DNA of 49,243 bases, from positions 1-49,243 of the forward strand of contig CAMNFS010000009.1 in the NCBI GenBank assembly GCA_946537255.1, written 5' to 3'. Source of the stretch: an uncultured Erysipelotrichaceae bacterium (GTDB lineage: Bacteria > Bacillota_I > Bacilli_A > Erysipelotrichales > Erysipelotrichaceae). Shown here piece after piece: positions 7,688 to 15,472 of this stretch (position 1 is its first letter; each line of letters opens with the position of its first letter). A program made the translations under genes and the position numbers. The notes below the pieces were generated by a model, which made no database searches, was not told the DNA's origin, and saw only the letters and a list, made by a program, of their open reading frames with translations.

Positions 7688-9118
7688 TTATCTGGCCGCG
7701 GTCGGCTGCCGCAGAAGCCTGAATATGCCCAGGGCCAGAATCAGATCCCGTAATTCGGTCATATTTCCAAGATCCATTCCCAGAAGATCCTCTGCCTTCT
7801 GAACCCGGTATTTGATGGTATTGCGATGCACAAAAAGTCTTCCGGAAGTTTCAGTAATCGACATATTCTCGTCAATCAGATAAACCGACAGGGTATCCGC
7901 CAGTTCATATTCCCCGCGGTTCACGCCCAGACGGTCAATGATAGAGCGGGCCCGCTGCTGTTCTCTGCCTCCCTGCATGATCACCCGCCTGCAGTTCTCC
8001 GCGAAAAGCAGCTCTGACAGCAGAAATCCATGGCGTTCAGGAAAAATACGGAACGCATCCGCCATCACATCCCCCATCATTTTCTGCAGATGCCGGATCT
8101 CCACACAGGACTCCGACAGCCTGATACCCCCGACCAGAACCGTCGGTATGCGGTTGGTGCTGCAGTATTCTCCAAGACTCTGTATTTCTCTGATCCGTTC
8201 CCGGTTGCTGGAGGGTTCCTCCTGAACAATCAGAATATCTCCGCCGATCTGTTCCATCAGGCAGACTCTGCCGAAAGAAGAACAGAAATCCCGGATCGAA
8301 CTCATCCACGGAGTCAGGCTCGCGTGATTCCGTGAGTACAGCAGAAAAATGTCCGCGTTTTCCGGAACAGCGATCCGGTTTCTTCTTCCGAATTCCTGAA
8401 TCATGCGGTAATGTCCCAGAACAATCAGATCCGTTATGAAGCGCTGGGCGGCGGAATGGTCATAGGAGGCCGAAATCATTGCGCCCCGGAATGCCAGCCC
8501 GCAGCACTCCAGTGCCCAGTCATCTCTTCTTTCACCCTTCCGCACGCTCATCAATACCGCTGCTTTCCGAGGCAAAAGAATCTCCGTACATCCGGCTGTA
8601 TACTGCTGACCATCCTTCATCAGGGTCCCGGTGGATTTCAGCGTCCTGTAATCAGCTTCATCAAGCGGCTCACTGCCGGCAATGATGTCCGGTTCATCCT
8701 CCTTGAAAAGAATCAGACTGGTTCTGCTCAGCCCGGCAATCCGATGCAGGATTGTTTCCGCCGTTCTGTCCTTTCGGGAAAGAACCTCCGTATAAAGGTC
8801 CATGACCGGATCGGATGTACAGCGCCCGTTCCATTCCTCTTCGCACGCTGCCCCGTCTAAGGAGAGGATCACCGGCACCTCCCCTTTCACAGACAGTTTT
8901 TTATCAACGATAAATCCTGCCGCATTCGGATGATTTTTCATGAACAAGGCATAATCCAGTCCTGTTATGGAACTCAGAATATACACTGTTCCGCATTTTT
9001 CGTCCGTCAGATCGGTTGTGACAGTCCGAACCCAGAGGTTCAGGTCAGATTCCGGATTCAATAGCTCCGCTTCCTTCAGTGAATGCATCGCCAGTAGCTC
9101 TGTAATCGTTTTCACCAT
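7688..9118 (-). CDS. PucR/CdaR-type transcriptional regulator
   Basis: A 476-residue regulator. The N-terminal part (about 1-125) is a PucR-type sensory domain (opening MVKTITELLAM, with a GLDYALFMKNHPNAAGFIV stretch). The middle is a long GGDEF-like or CdaR-type linker without catalytic motif. The last 60 residues are the PucR C-terminal helix-turn-helix: a LADTLSVYLIDENMSITETS segment then LFVHRNTIKYRVQKAE. Such proteins activate purine, glycolate or amino-acid use genes. The ATG at 9118 has GGAGG nine bases upstream; the longer GTG reading has no site. It follows the nickel-maturation operon in the same direction but behind a terminator, so it is separately transcribed; whether it controls that operon is open. 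Confidence 0.85.
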   Translation of the reverse strand: MVKTITELLAMHSLKEAELLNPESDLNLWVRTVTTDLTDEKCGTVYILSSITGLDYALFMKNHPNAAGFIVDKKLSVKGEVPVILSLDGAACEEEWNGRCTSDPVMDLYTEVLSRKDRTAETILHRIAGLSRTSLILFKEDEPDIIAGSEPLDEADYRTLKSTGTLMKDGQQYTAGCTEILLPRKAAVLMSVRKGERRDDWALECCGLAFRGAMISASYDHSAAQRFITDLIVLGHYRMIQEFGRRNRIAVPENADIFLLYSRNHASLTPWMSSIRDFCSSFGRVCLMEQIGGDILIVQEEPSSNRERIREIQSLGEYCSTNRIPTVLVGGIRLSESCVEIRHLQKMMGDVMADAFRIFPERHGFLLSELLFAENCRRVIMQGGREQQRARSIIDRLGVNRGEYELADTLSVYLIDENMSITETSGRLFVHRNTIKYRVQKAEDLLGMDLGNMTELRDLILALGIFRLLRQPTAAR

Positions 9119-9194
9119 TACAAAAAACCTCCATGATGAGACGGAAACAGACGGCGCAGAACGCTGGATCCTCTTTGTGTATTCTACAATGCAA

Positions 9195-9232
9195 TTGTGC
9201 ACTCATACAGTTCTGTGTCCATTCGTTGTGCA
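9195..9232 (-). promoter_or_regulatory. Direct repeat TTGTGCA x2 in the PucR-gene promoter region
   Basis: TTGTGCA occurs at 9195-9201 and again at 9226-9232, 31 bases apart, about three helical turns, just upstream of the PucR-type gene. A minus-strand TAGAAT box (9180-9185) lies next to the first copy. The layout fits paired binding sites on one face of the DNA, but no factor can be named. Confidence 0.3.
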
Positions 9233-9242
9233 TTTGAACAAT

Positions 9243-9270
9243 AAAAAAGAGAACAGAATCTCTGCCCTCT
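9243..9270 (-). terminator. Rho-independent terminator of the hypBB-oxidoreductase-hypA operon
   Basis: On the minus strand AGAGGGCAG pairs with CTGTTCTCT (nine pairs, two of them G-T) over a five-base loop and is followed by six T, eight bases after the hypA stop. Confidence 0.85.
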
Positions 9271-9277
9271 TTCTTGC

Positions 9278-9643
9278 TTATTCCTGATTCATATCTTCTG
9301 TTTCCGCTTCAATCTCACGGATGACGCATCCATTTCCCTTGAGAAGCCATGTCTCCCCGCTGCCACAGAACGGACAGGTGCGTCCGTACTTTACTGTTTC
9401 ATAGGTTTTCCCGCACGCTCCGCAGTACGTGACGGCAGGATCCGTTACCAGCTTCAGCTCGCTGTCCTTCAGAACAGGATGCCGCACTTTAAAGTAATCC
9501 CACGCGTCGGTAAAAAGATCTGTCATGATTCCGGATACTTCTCCGATCTCAAGCGTAACCGAGCCTATTCTGGTGATATGCTGTTCTTCTGCCAGCTCAT
9601 CCAGCGTTTTCGCAAGATGAGTAACAATCCCCATTTCATGCAT
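9278..9643 (-). CDS. hypA: HypA nickel metallochaperone
   Basis: A 121-residue HypA/HybF. The N-terminal MHE carries His2, the nickel ligand. The zinc site is formed by Cys74, Cys77, Cys90 and Cys93 in a CGAC...CPFC pattern. The family-typical EIGEVSGI motif lies at 32-39. HypA takes nickel from HypB and hands it to the large subunit of [NiFe]-hydrogenase, or to urease in some species. The ORF overlaps the preceding oxidoreductase gene by eight bases and is the last gene of the operon, before a terminator. No hydrogenase structural gene, no hypC-F and no urease gene lies in this window, so the target is unknown. Confidence 0.93.
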   Translation of the reverse strand: MHEMGIVTHLAKTLDELAEEQHITRIGSVTLEIGEVSGIMTDLFTDAWDYFKVRHPVLKDSELKLVTDPAVTYCGACGKTYETVKYGRTCPFCGSGETWLLKGNGCVIREIEAETEDMNQE

Positions 9644-12419
9644 TTTTCTTGAACAGGATCTTCAGCTCACGCTGTGCCGCGTAAGCCGCAACCGGAAGAA
9701 TCTTATCCTCACAGCGGACCATATTGGAAGCGTCGGGAAGATCTCTGGAAAGATGAATCGCATCAAATTCACATCTGGTCGTACACAGACCGCATCCGAT
9801 GCACCGGTTGAGATCAACGGTTGTCGCTCCGCAGGAAAGGCAGCGGTTGGCTTCCTTCTTTACCTGTTCCTCGGTGAACGGCAGACGGTCATCCTGGAAG
9901 GTCATCGCGGCTTCCGCGCGCTTTCCAGGCCGCTGACGCTTCGCGCTGTCGAACTGTTCCACAACAATGTCATCCTTGTCAAGCTCGATGAACTGACGCA
10001 GATCCCGTGCGATGGTCTGAGACTGTCCCGGATGCACGCTTCTGTGCATGGACTCACTGGCAAGCTTGCCCGCGGCAATCGCGTCAATCGCAAACCTCGC
10101 GCCGCTGTACACATCGCCGCCGGTGAAAATATCCTTTTCGCCGGTCTGGAACGTTACCGGATCGGCCTGAATGGTTCCATTGCGGTTGAACTGCACGGCC
10201 GTATCCTTCAGAAGATCACCGAGCACAACTGACTGACCGATCGAAAGCAGCAGATTCCGGCAGGTCACTTCGGTTGTCTGTTCCTCATCATACTGCGGAT
10301 TGAATCTTCCATCCGCATCCTTCACGGCTGTGCATTTCTTGAAGACAACCGAACGGACGGTTCCGTTTTCAGAAAGAACTTCCTTCGGTCCCCAGCCGTT
10401 CATCACGACAATTCCTTCCGCCTCAGCATCTTCCACTTCATCCTTGGCGGCAGGCATCTCTTCCCTGCTCTCAAGGCAGATCATCGTCACTTTTCCATCC
10501 GTGATGCGCTTTGCGGTTCTTGCGACATCGACCGCGACATTACCGCCGCCGACAACTACAACATCGCCATGGAGCTTCACATCCCCGTTCAGATTCACTC
10601 TTCTCAGGAAATCCACTCCGGTCTCAATTCCTTTCGCGTCTTCCCCGGGAACGCCGGCCATTCTTCCACCCTGCATGCCGACCGCGATATAGAATGCCTT
10701 GTATCCATCCTGACGCAGCTGCTGGATCGTGATATCCTTTCCAACTTCCACACCGCAGCGGAATTCAACTCCCATCTGTCTCAGAACATCAATTTCCGCA
10801 TCTATGACATTCTTTTCCAGACGGAAGCTCGGGATTCCGTTCATCAGCATTCCGCCGGGTCTCTTTTCCTTTTCAAAGACAGTGACATCATAGCCGCGGG
10901 TACGCAGGTAATAGGCACAGCTCATGCCGGCCGGACCGGCGCCGATGACTGCCATCTTATAATCCGGTCCCCACATGCCTCCGTCATCCTTTTCACAGAT
11001 CGGAACATAGCGGGTTTCCGCGTTCAGCTCCTGCGCCGCGATGAACTTCTTGATCTCATCGATCGCAATCGGTTCATCAATGGTGCCTCTTGTGCAGGCG
11101 TCCTCGCATCTGCGGTTACAGACCGCTCCGCATACAGCCGGGAACGGATTATCCTGTTTGATCAGCTTCAGGGCATCCAGATATCTTCCATCCGCCGCCA
11201 TCTTGACATATCCCTGTACGGCAAGGTGAGCAGGACATGCGGTCTTGCAGGGAGCGGTTCCGGAATCATAGCAGTTGATCTTCGCATCTTCCCGGTAATT
11301 CGGATTCCAGTTATCCGGTGTCCATCTGGTTTCATCCGGAAGCAGGGACAGAGGATAACGGACTTCGCCATGCCGGGTGCAGAGCTTCTGACCAAGCTTG
11401 GCCGCGCCGACCGGGCAGACCTCCACGCATTTGCCGCAGGCAACGCACTTGTTCTTTTCAACATGGGCACGATAGGCGCTTCTGCTCATGTTCGGAGTGT
11501 TGTAAAGCTGCGAAGTACGGAGGGCATTGCATACACCCGGCGCACAGTTGCAGATAGCGACGATCTTGTCTTCGCCGTCAATATTGGTTATCTGATGCAC
11601 AAAGCCATGGCGCTCCGCCCGGGCGAGAATTTCAAGCACTTCATCATATGAAATGTATCTTCCCATATTCCGGTTGACGCAGTATTCCGCCATGTCCCCG
11701 ACACCGATGCAGAACTCTCCGTTGATTTCACCGCTGCCCTCTCCGCGCATGGCCTGCTGCTTGCGGCAGGTACACTGGCCGACCGAGTACTTGTCATATT
11801 TGTTCAGCCAGTGGCTGATATGCTCCACCGATACCGAGGTGCTTTCTGTTTCAATGGCCTTTTCCACCGGAATGACATGCATTCCGACACCGGCTCCGCC
11901 CAGCGGAACCATCGGTGTGACGCCCTCCAGCGGCATCTGTGTCATCAGGTTGAAGAAAGTCGCGAGATTCGGATGCTTTGCGGTCAGTTCATCATTCATC
12001 ATCATGAATTCCGCGGAGCCCGGGACAAAAATCGGCACATTGTACTGAATGTGCTTGTCGGGATTCTCGCGGGTGGTTTCTATCACTCCGACCCAGACCA
12101 GATGATCCAGCATCTTCTGAGTTTCCTCCACGGACATGCCGTTCATCTGGGCAAGCTGTTCCAGATCATAGGGAACTCTTGTCTTTTTGAAGGAAAGCAT
12201 GAACTTCACTTCTTCTTTTGTCAGCACTTCATCCAATGCCCAGTATTCCGGATCACTGGTGTTCAGGGTTCCGGTGAACTTTTTGAGATACCGGTCGGTG
12301 ATCATCGTTCCAAGTTTCAGTACCAGTTTCGCCTTTTCCGGATCAGCCGGAACATAATTGGGATCCTGAACAAAGTCTCTTTCATTGAAAAATCTTTTTT
12401 CTTCTTTTGTAGCGGTCAT
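9636..12419 (-). CDS. GltD-like FAD/NAD(P)H oxidoreductase with several Fe-S domains
   Basis: A 927-residue flavoprotein built of several parts. Residues about 60-125 form a winged-helix-like segment. A Cys-rich region begins near 215 with CTCR and includes CNCAPGVC. Then come a 4Fe-4S motif CVACGKCVEVCP (about 330), the DPYD/GltD N-terminal Fe-S domain (CKTACPAHLAVQGYV...CGAVCNRRCEDAC), an FAD site GAGPAGMSC, an NAD(P) site VVGGGNVAVDVA, and a C-terminal ferredoxin motif CIGCGLCTTRC near 875. The relatives of the centre part are glutamate synthase small subunits and NfnB-type subunits, which pass electrons between NAD(P)H and a partner. Here no glutamate synthase large subunit is present and the gene is wedged between hypB and hypA, so it likely feeds electrons to, or matures, a nickel enzyme (inference). 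AAGGAG precedes the ATG. Confidence 0.82.
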   Translation of the reverse strand: MTATKEEKRFFNERDFVQDPNYVPADPEKAKLVLKLGTMITDRYLKKFTGTLNTSDPEYWALDEVLTKEEVKFMLSFKKTRVPYDLEQLAQMNGMSVEETQKMLDHLVWVGVIETTRENPDKHIQYNVPIFVPGSAEFMMMNDELTAKHPNLATFFNLMTQMPLEGVTPMVPLGGAGVGMHVIPVEKAIETESTSVSVEHISHWLNKYDKYSVGQCTCRKQQAMRGEGSGEINGEFCIGVGDMAEYCVNRNMGRYISYDEVLEILARAERHGFVHQITNIDGEDKIVAICNCAPGVCNALRTSQLYNTPNMSRSAYRAHVEKNKCVACGKCVEVCPVGAAKLGQKLCTRHGEVRYPLSLLPDETRWTPDNWNPNYREDAKINCYDSGTAPCKTACPAHLAVQGYVKMAADGRYLDALKLIKQDNPFPAVCGAVCNRRCEDACTRGTIDEPIAIDEIKKFIAAQELNAETRYVPICEKDDGGMWGPDYKMAVIGAGPAGMSCAYYLRTRGYDVTVFEKEKRPGGMLMNGIPSFRLEKNVIDAEIDVLRQMGVEFRCGVEVGKDITIQQLRQDGYKAFYIAVGMQGGRMAGVPGEDAKGIETGVDFLRRVNLNGDVKLHGDVVVVGGGNVAVDVARTAKRITDGKVTMICLESREEMPAAKDEVEDAEAEGIVVMNGWGPKEVLSENGTVRSVVFKKCTAVKDADGRFNPQYDEEQTTEVTCRNLLLSIGQSVVLGDLLKDTAVQFNRNGTIQADPVTFQTGEKDIFTGGDVYSGARFAIDAIAAGKLASESMHRSVHPGQSQTIARDLRQFIELDKDDIVVEQFDSAKRQRPGKRAEAAMTFQDDRLPFTEEQVKKEANRCLSCGATTVDLNRCIGCGLCTTRCEFDAIHLSRDLPDASNMVRCEDKILPVAAYAAQRELKILFKKNA

Positions 12420-12432
12420 ATGTTCTCCTTCA

Positions 12433-13092
12433 TCATTTCTTCCAGGCTGCGGTCTCCTCCTTCAGCCAGTCTTCCCATTCCTTCATGCCTTCTCCGGTCT
12501 TCGCGCTGAGCGTGAAGATCCGGATTCCGGGATTCAGTTTCTTTGCCCGCTCCTTACATTTTTCAAAATCGAAACGGAAGTACGGTGCGGTATCTGTTTT
12601 AGTAATCACCAACGCGTCACTCTTCTGAAACATCAGCGGATATTTCAGGGGTTTGTCATCTCCCTCCGGTACGGAAAGAATCATGACGGATCTGGACGCG
12701 CCGGTATCATATTCCGCCGGGCAGATCAGATTCCCCACATTTTCAAGAAAGGCGAGGTCTGTCCCTTCAATCCCCAGTTCCATAAGACCCGTCCGGGTCA
12801 TTCCCGCATCCATATGGCACATGCCGTCCGTATGCACCTGGATGGCTTTTGCGCCAAGGGCCTCAATCTTCTCCGCGTCTACTGCGCTTTCAATATCCGC
12901 CTCCAGAACAGCAATATTCAGATCATCCTTCAGATCCAGAATCGTGCGGGAAAGCAGGGTGGTCTTGCCGGCTCCCGGAGAAGACATCAGATTGATCAGA
13001 AAGGTTCCGTTTTCCTTCAGTTTACGGCGCAGTTCCTGCGCATCACGGTCATTGGATTCCGTAACAGAGCGATGCAGTTCAATGACCTTCAT
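12433..13092 (-). CDS. hypB: HypB-like nickel GTPase, copy 1 of a tandem pair
   Basis: A 219-residue SIMIBI-class GTPase of the HypB/UreG group. The P-loop is SSPGAGKTT (37-45), the Cys92-His93 metal pair sits in the usual CHMD switch segment, and the ENVGNLICPAEYD motif is complete. The base-recognition motif reads TKTD in place of the usual NKxD. There is no N-terminal CxxCGC or His-rich tail, so nickel storage is not expected. Compared with its tandem copy it lacks the first Gly of the GSPGAGKT loop and the NKID, so the two have diverged. It overlaps the other hypB by 14 bases and is followed after 13 bases by the oxidoreductase. Confidence 0.9.
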   Translation of the reverse strand: MKVIELHRSVTESNDRDAQELRRKLKENGTFLINLMSSPGAGKTTLLSRTILDLKDDLNIAVLEADIESAVDAEKIEALGAKAIQVHTDGMCHMDAGMTRTGLMELGIEGTDLAFLENVGNLICPAEYDTGASRSVMILSVPEGDDKPLKYPLMFQKSDALVITKTDTAPYFRFDFEKCKERAKKLNPGIRIFTLSAKTGEGMKEWEDWLKEETAAWKK

Positions 13093-13747
13093 ATGCCTCC
13101 ATCCTTTCCGTCAGCCATCTGATCCATTCATCAAACCCCTCTCCGTTTCCGGCGGAAAGCGGAATGACCGTAAGATTCGGGTTCAGATTCCGTGCTCTTT
13201 TCCGTGCCTCTTCCACACTGAAGTCAAATACCGGAAGTACATCGATCTTATTGATGATCATGCAGTCACTGACCTGAAACATCAGCGGATATTTCAGGGG
13301 TTTGTCATCTCCCTCCGGTACCGAAAGAATCATTACCCGGATATTCGCCCCGACATCAAATTCCGCCGGGCAGACCAGATTTCCGACATTTTCAAGAACG
13401 ATCAGGTCCAGATCATCATATCCCATCTCCGTCAGTCCCCGCATGGTCATGTCCGCATCCATGTGGCAGCTTCCGCCGGTATGGAGCTGAATGACCCGTA
13501 CTCCGAGTTCTGATACCGCGGCCGCATCGACATCACTGTCGACATCCGCTTCCATGACTCCGATCCGGTATCGGTCCTTCAATGCCTGAAGCGTCCGGAT
13601 CAGAAAGGTTGTCTTGCCGGCGCCGGGACTTCCCATCAGGTTGATCAGAACAGTGCCCGTTTCCTTCAGCCTGCGGCGGACCTCTTCCGCACAGCGGTCA
13701 TTATCCTCCGTGATCCGTGATTTTGTTTCCGTGATTTTATAATCCAT
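13079..13747 (-). CDS. hypB: HypB nickel GTPase, copy 2 of a tandem pair, first gene of the operon
   Basis: A 222-residue HypB with the canonical P-loop GSPGAGKTT (39-47), Cys94-His95 in SCHMD, ENVGNLVCPAEFD, and the complete guanine motif NKID. It drives GTP-dependent nickel delivery to HypA and the client enzyme. AGAGGA lies eight bases before the ATG. A 19-base palindrome ends 18 bases upstream of the ATG, in the position of an operator or leader hairpin. The tandem arrangement with a second HypB of only moderate similarity is unusual; most genomes carry one. Confidence 0.92.
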   Translation of the reverse strand: MDYKITETKSRITEDNDRCAEEVRRRLKETGTVLINLMGSPGAGKTTFLIRTLQALKDRYRIGVMEADVDSDVDAAAVSELGVRVIQLHTGGSCHMDADMTMRGLTEMGYDDLDLIVLENVGNLVCPAEFDVGANIRVMILSVPEGDDKPLKYPLMFQVSDCMIINKIDVLPVFDFSVEEARKRARNLNPNLTVIPLSAGNGEGFDEWIRWLTERMEAYEGH

Positions 13748-13764
13748 ATAAACGGTCCTCTGCA

Positions 13765-13783
13765 GATTCAGTTTAACTGAATC
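13765..13783 (-). promoter_or_regulatory. Perfect 19-base palindrome upstream of the hyp operon
   Basis: GATTCAGTTTAACTGAATC has nine-base arms around one central base. A second dyad, AACTGA-A-TCAGTT (13775-13787), overlaps it, so the AACTGA half-site occurs in several phases. It lies 18 bases before the first hypB ATG, where a repressor would block transcription or translation. It does not match the NikR site I know; a metalloregulator of the Fur type is possible. Confidence 0.5.
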
Positions 13784-13866
13784 AGTTTTCTTTTGAAAGG
13801 GGTTTCAGAGGGCGGATTCCTGCCTGGACGCGCCGGTTTCCTCATGAAGCGCATGATGAAGCAGGA

Positions 13867-13896
13867 TGGAAACCGTCATATTTTTTTCGGTTTCCA
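13867..13896. repeat. Inverted repeat TGGAAACCG / CGGTTTCCA in the 13748-14067 gap
   Basis: Nine-base perfect arms separated by a twelve-base T-rich spacer. A further GGTTTCC copy lies near 13830. The 320-base gap between the divergent hyp operon and the HTH-Uma2 gene holds this repeat, the 19-base palindrome and otherwise no coding or RNA gene that I can see. The same TGGAAAC half-site recurs, in opposite arrangement, before the SDR gene at 48.5 kb. Confidence 0.4.
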
Positions 13897-14067
13897 CGCG
13901 GATCAATGCACTTTCTTTTCCCCTGTCCGGTTTTCAATTGTCCTGTCTGGAAAGTCCCATGCAAAGGGGATGTCCGGTTATAAACAATGCCCGCTTGACC
14001 GCTTTCAGGGAGGAAGAAAGGATCGGTAACTATGATATGATGGATGAAAGAGGAGAACTTTTCTTAT

Positions 14068-14898
14068 ATGGCACGCGTGAACGCAAATCCAGACAGATTC
14101 AATAAGATGGAATATACGAGACTTCTGAAAAAAGCGAAGGGTGACAGCAGATCTCAGAGGTCTTTTGCGATGGAAGCCGGTATTTCCGTTCCTCACATGT
14201 GCAAAATGCTGAACGGCGTTTTTGATGTCCCTCCTACTCAGACTACCCTCAGGAAAATCGCGACGGTTGCGGTGGGCGGAGTGACCTATGCGCAGCTGAT
14301 GAAAGTCTGCGGGTATGATGTCGCGTCGGAGGAAAAGGAGTTTTATCCAAGTATATACATGACTCCCTCCCAGCCGAAAAAAATCACGGAGCCGCTCCGG
14401 GAGTTCCGGAGCCTTCCCGAAGGAACCCATGCGGAGCTGTATGATTATCAGCTTCATTACCTGAAGACCCCGTCCGTTTCCCAGGTCAGGCTGTGCCGGG
14501 ATATCTATCATGATATCAATAACTATATCAGCCGTACCCGGAAGAACTATGAAATATTTGAAAGTCCCTTCCATGTCTTCCTGAATGAGGATGACGCCAA
14601 GTGTCTGATTCCCTCCATCTGTGTTGTGTCGGATCAGAAAAGCATTCAGCAGGATGGATATTACGGTGCGCCGGATCTTGTGATTGATGTCATAGGTCAC
14701 GGCAACGAAGAGGAAGTATATGGCTCCAAGCTGTTCAAATACCGTGAAAACGGAGTCGGGGAGTATATCATTGTCGACCAACTGCGCAAGGTCGTCTTTG
14801 ACTATGATTTCCGCAGAAAGAAAACGCATGTATTTCATATGCCCTGCGCGGTTCCCGTACAGCTGTTCAACGGTGTCTTCAATATCCGGATCCACTGA
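14068..14898 (+). CDS. HTH-Uma2 fusion: DNA-binding domain joined to a PD-(D/E)XK-like domain
   Basis: A 276-residue protein. Residues about 15-80 form a Cro/C1-type helix-turn-helix (RSQRSFAMEAGISVPHMCKMLNG). Residues about 105-276 follow the Uma2 (DUF820) endonuclease-like pattern: IPSICVVSD, then PDLVIDVIG, then KLFKYRENGVGEYIIVD. In typical Uma2 domains the active site is D...ExK-like; here the acidic residue of the PDLVIEV strand is Asp, and Lys lies in the KLFKY helix, so activity is uncertain. Fusion with a phage-like HTH is uncommon for Uma2. The ATG at 14068 follows GAGGAG by 12 bases; an ATG eight codons earlier has no site. It stands alone and is followed by a terminator. Confidence 0.72.
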   Translation: MARVNANPDRFNKMEYTRLLKKAKGDSRSQRSFAMEAGISVPHMCKMLNGVFDVPPTQTTLRKIATVAVGGVTYAQLMKVCGYDVASEEKEFYPSIYMTPSQPKKITEPLREFRSLPEGTHAELYDYQLHYLKTPSVSQVRLCRDIYHDINNYISRTRKNYEIFESPFHVFLNEDDAKCLIPSICVVSDQKSIQQDGYYGAPDLVIDVIGHGNEEEVYGSKLFKYRENGVGEYIIVDQLRKVVFDYDFRRKKTHVFHMPCAVPVQLFNGVFNIRIH

Positions 14899-14942
14899 AG
14901 TTTCATCTGTCCGGAATACGGAGTCTTCCTTTTTTCCGGAAA

Positions 14943-14993
14943 AAACGGCAGATCCTTCCTTTTCATTCAGAAGATCTGCCGTTTGGTTTTTTC
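14943..14993 (+). terminator. Bidirectional terminator between HTH-Uma2 gene and copper operon
   Basis: AAACGGCAGATC pairs with GATCTGCCGTTT (12 pairs), with T runs on both strands, between two convergent genes. Confidence 0.9.
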
Positions 14994-15011
14994 ATTTCCA
15001 TGCTGTCGGAT

Positions 15012-15260
15012 TCAGAATCCGAACAGTCCCTTTTTCTTTACATCCTCGATCTGATAGCCCGTCATCGTATATCCGGTCGGATCAATGACCTTCCGAAGTG
15101 ATTCCTCACTGATCGCTTCTTCCGAAAGAATCACGGAGTTCTTCTTGGTCCGGCTTGAATTCACTTTCTTCACATTGAAATGACTGCGGATCGTTTCATT
15201 GATATGTGATTCACACATTGCGCACATCATCCCGTCAATTCCGATCGTAATCTTTTTCAT
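15012..15260 (-). CDS. HMA-domain copper-binding protein
   Basis: An 82-residue heavy-metal-associated domain protein with the ligand motif MCAMC near the N-terminus (GMMCAMCESHINETI) and the beta-alpha-beta-beta-alpha-beta pattern of CopZ. A tail of about 15 residues ending KKKGLFGF extends beyond the usual 68. It is the last gene of the copper operon: its ATG overlaps the stop of the copA reading frame as ATGA. It is likely a cytoplasmic copper chaperone or buffer that hands Cu(I) to CopA or CsoR (inference from family and neighbours). The gene ends just before a bidirectional terminator. Confidence 0.85.
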   Translation of the reverse strand: MKKITIGIDGMMCAMCESHINETIRSHFNVKKVNSSRTKKNSVILSEEAISEESLRKVIDPTGYTMTGYQIEDVKKKGLFGF

Positions 15261-15472
15261 TCCGCATGAACTCCTGTCACTTTGTAATCCTTCGCTTCCA
15301 CTGCGGATTTCAGGATCTCATCATCCACCGGTTTCGAAAGAACCGCGACCGCCGTATTCTTTTCATGATCCGCTGAGGCAGATTCAACACCATCCACCGC
15401 TTCCAGCGCTTTCTTTACCGTTGCCTCACAATGACTGCACATCATTCCTTCCACATTCAGAATCTTTTTCAT
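15257..15472 (-). CDS. copZ: Internal in-frame start within copA giving a 71-residue CopZ-like chaperone
   Basis: Inside the copA frame, codon 854 is ATG. A full AAAGGAGG lies eight bases before it, an ideal ribosome binding site. From that ATG the frame reads MKKILNVEGMMCSHC and ends at the copA stop, 71 residues, which is the normal size and layout of the copper chaperone CopZ. So the same DNA can give a CopA with a fused domain and a free chaperone. That both products are made is inference; the sequence shows the site and frame plainly. Confidence 0.6.
   Translation of the reverse strand: MKKILNVEGMMCSHCEATVKKALEAVDGVESASADHEKNTAVAVLSKPVDDEILKSAVEAKDYKVTGVHAE

Noticed and set aside
10569-11651. 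360-codon open frame on the plus strand
   Set aside because: Antisense to the Fe-S oxidoreductase; no family pattern.
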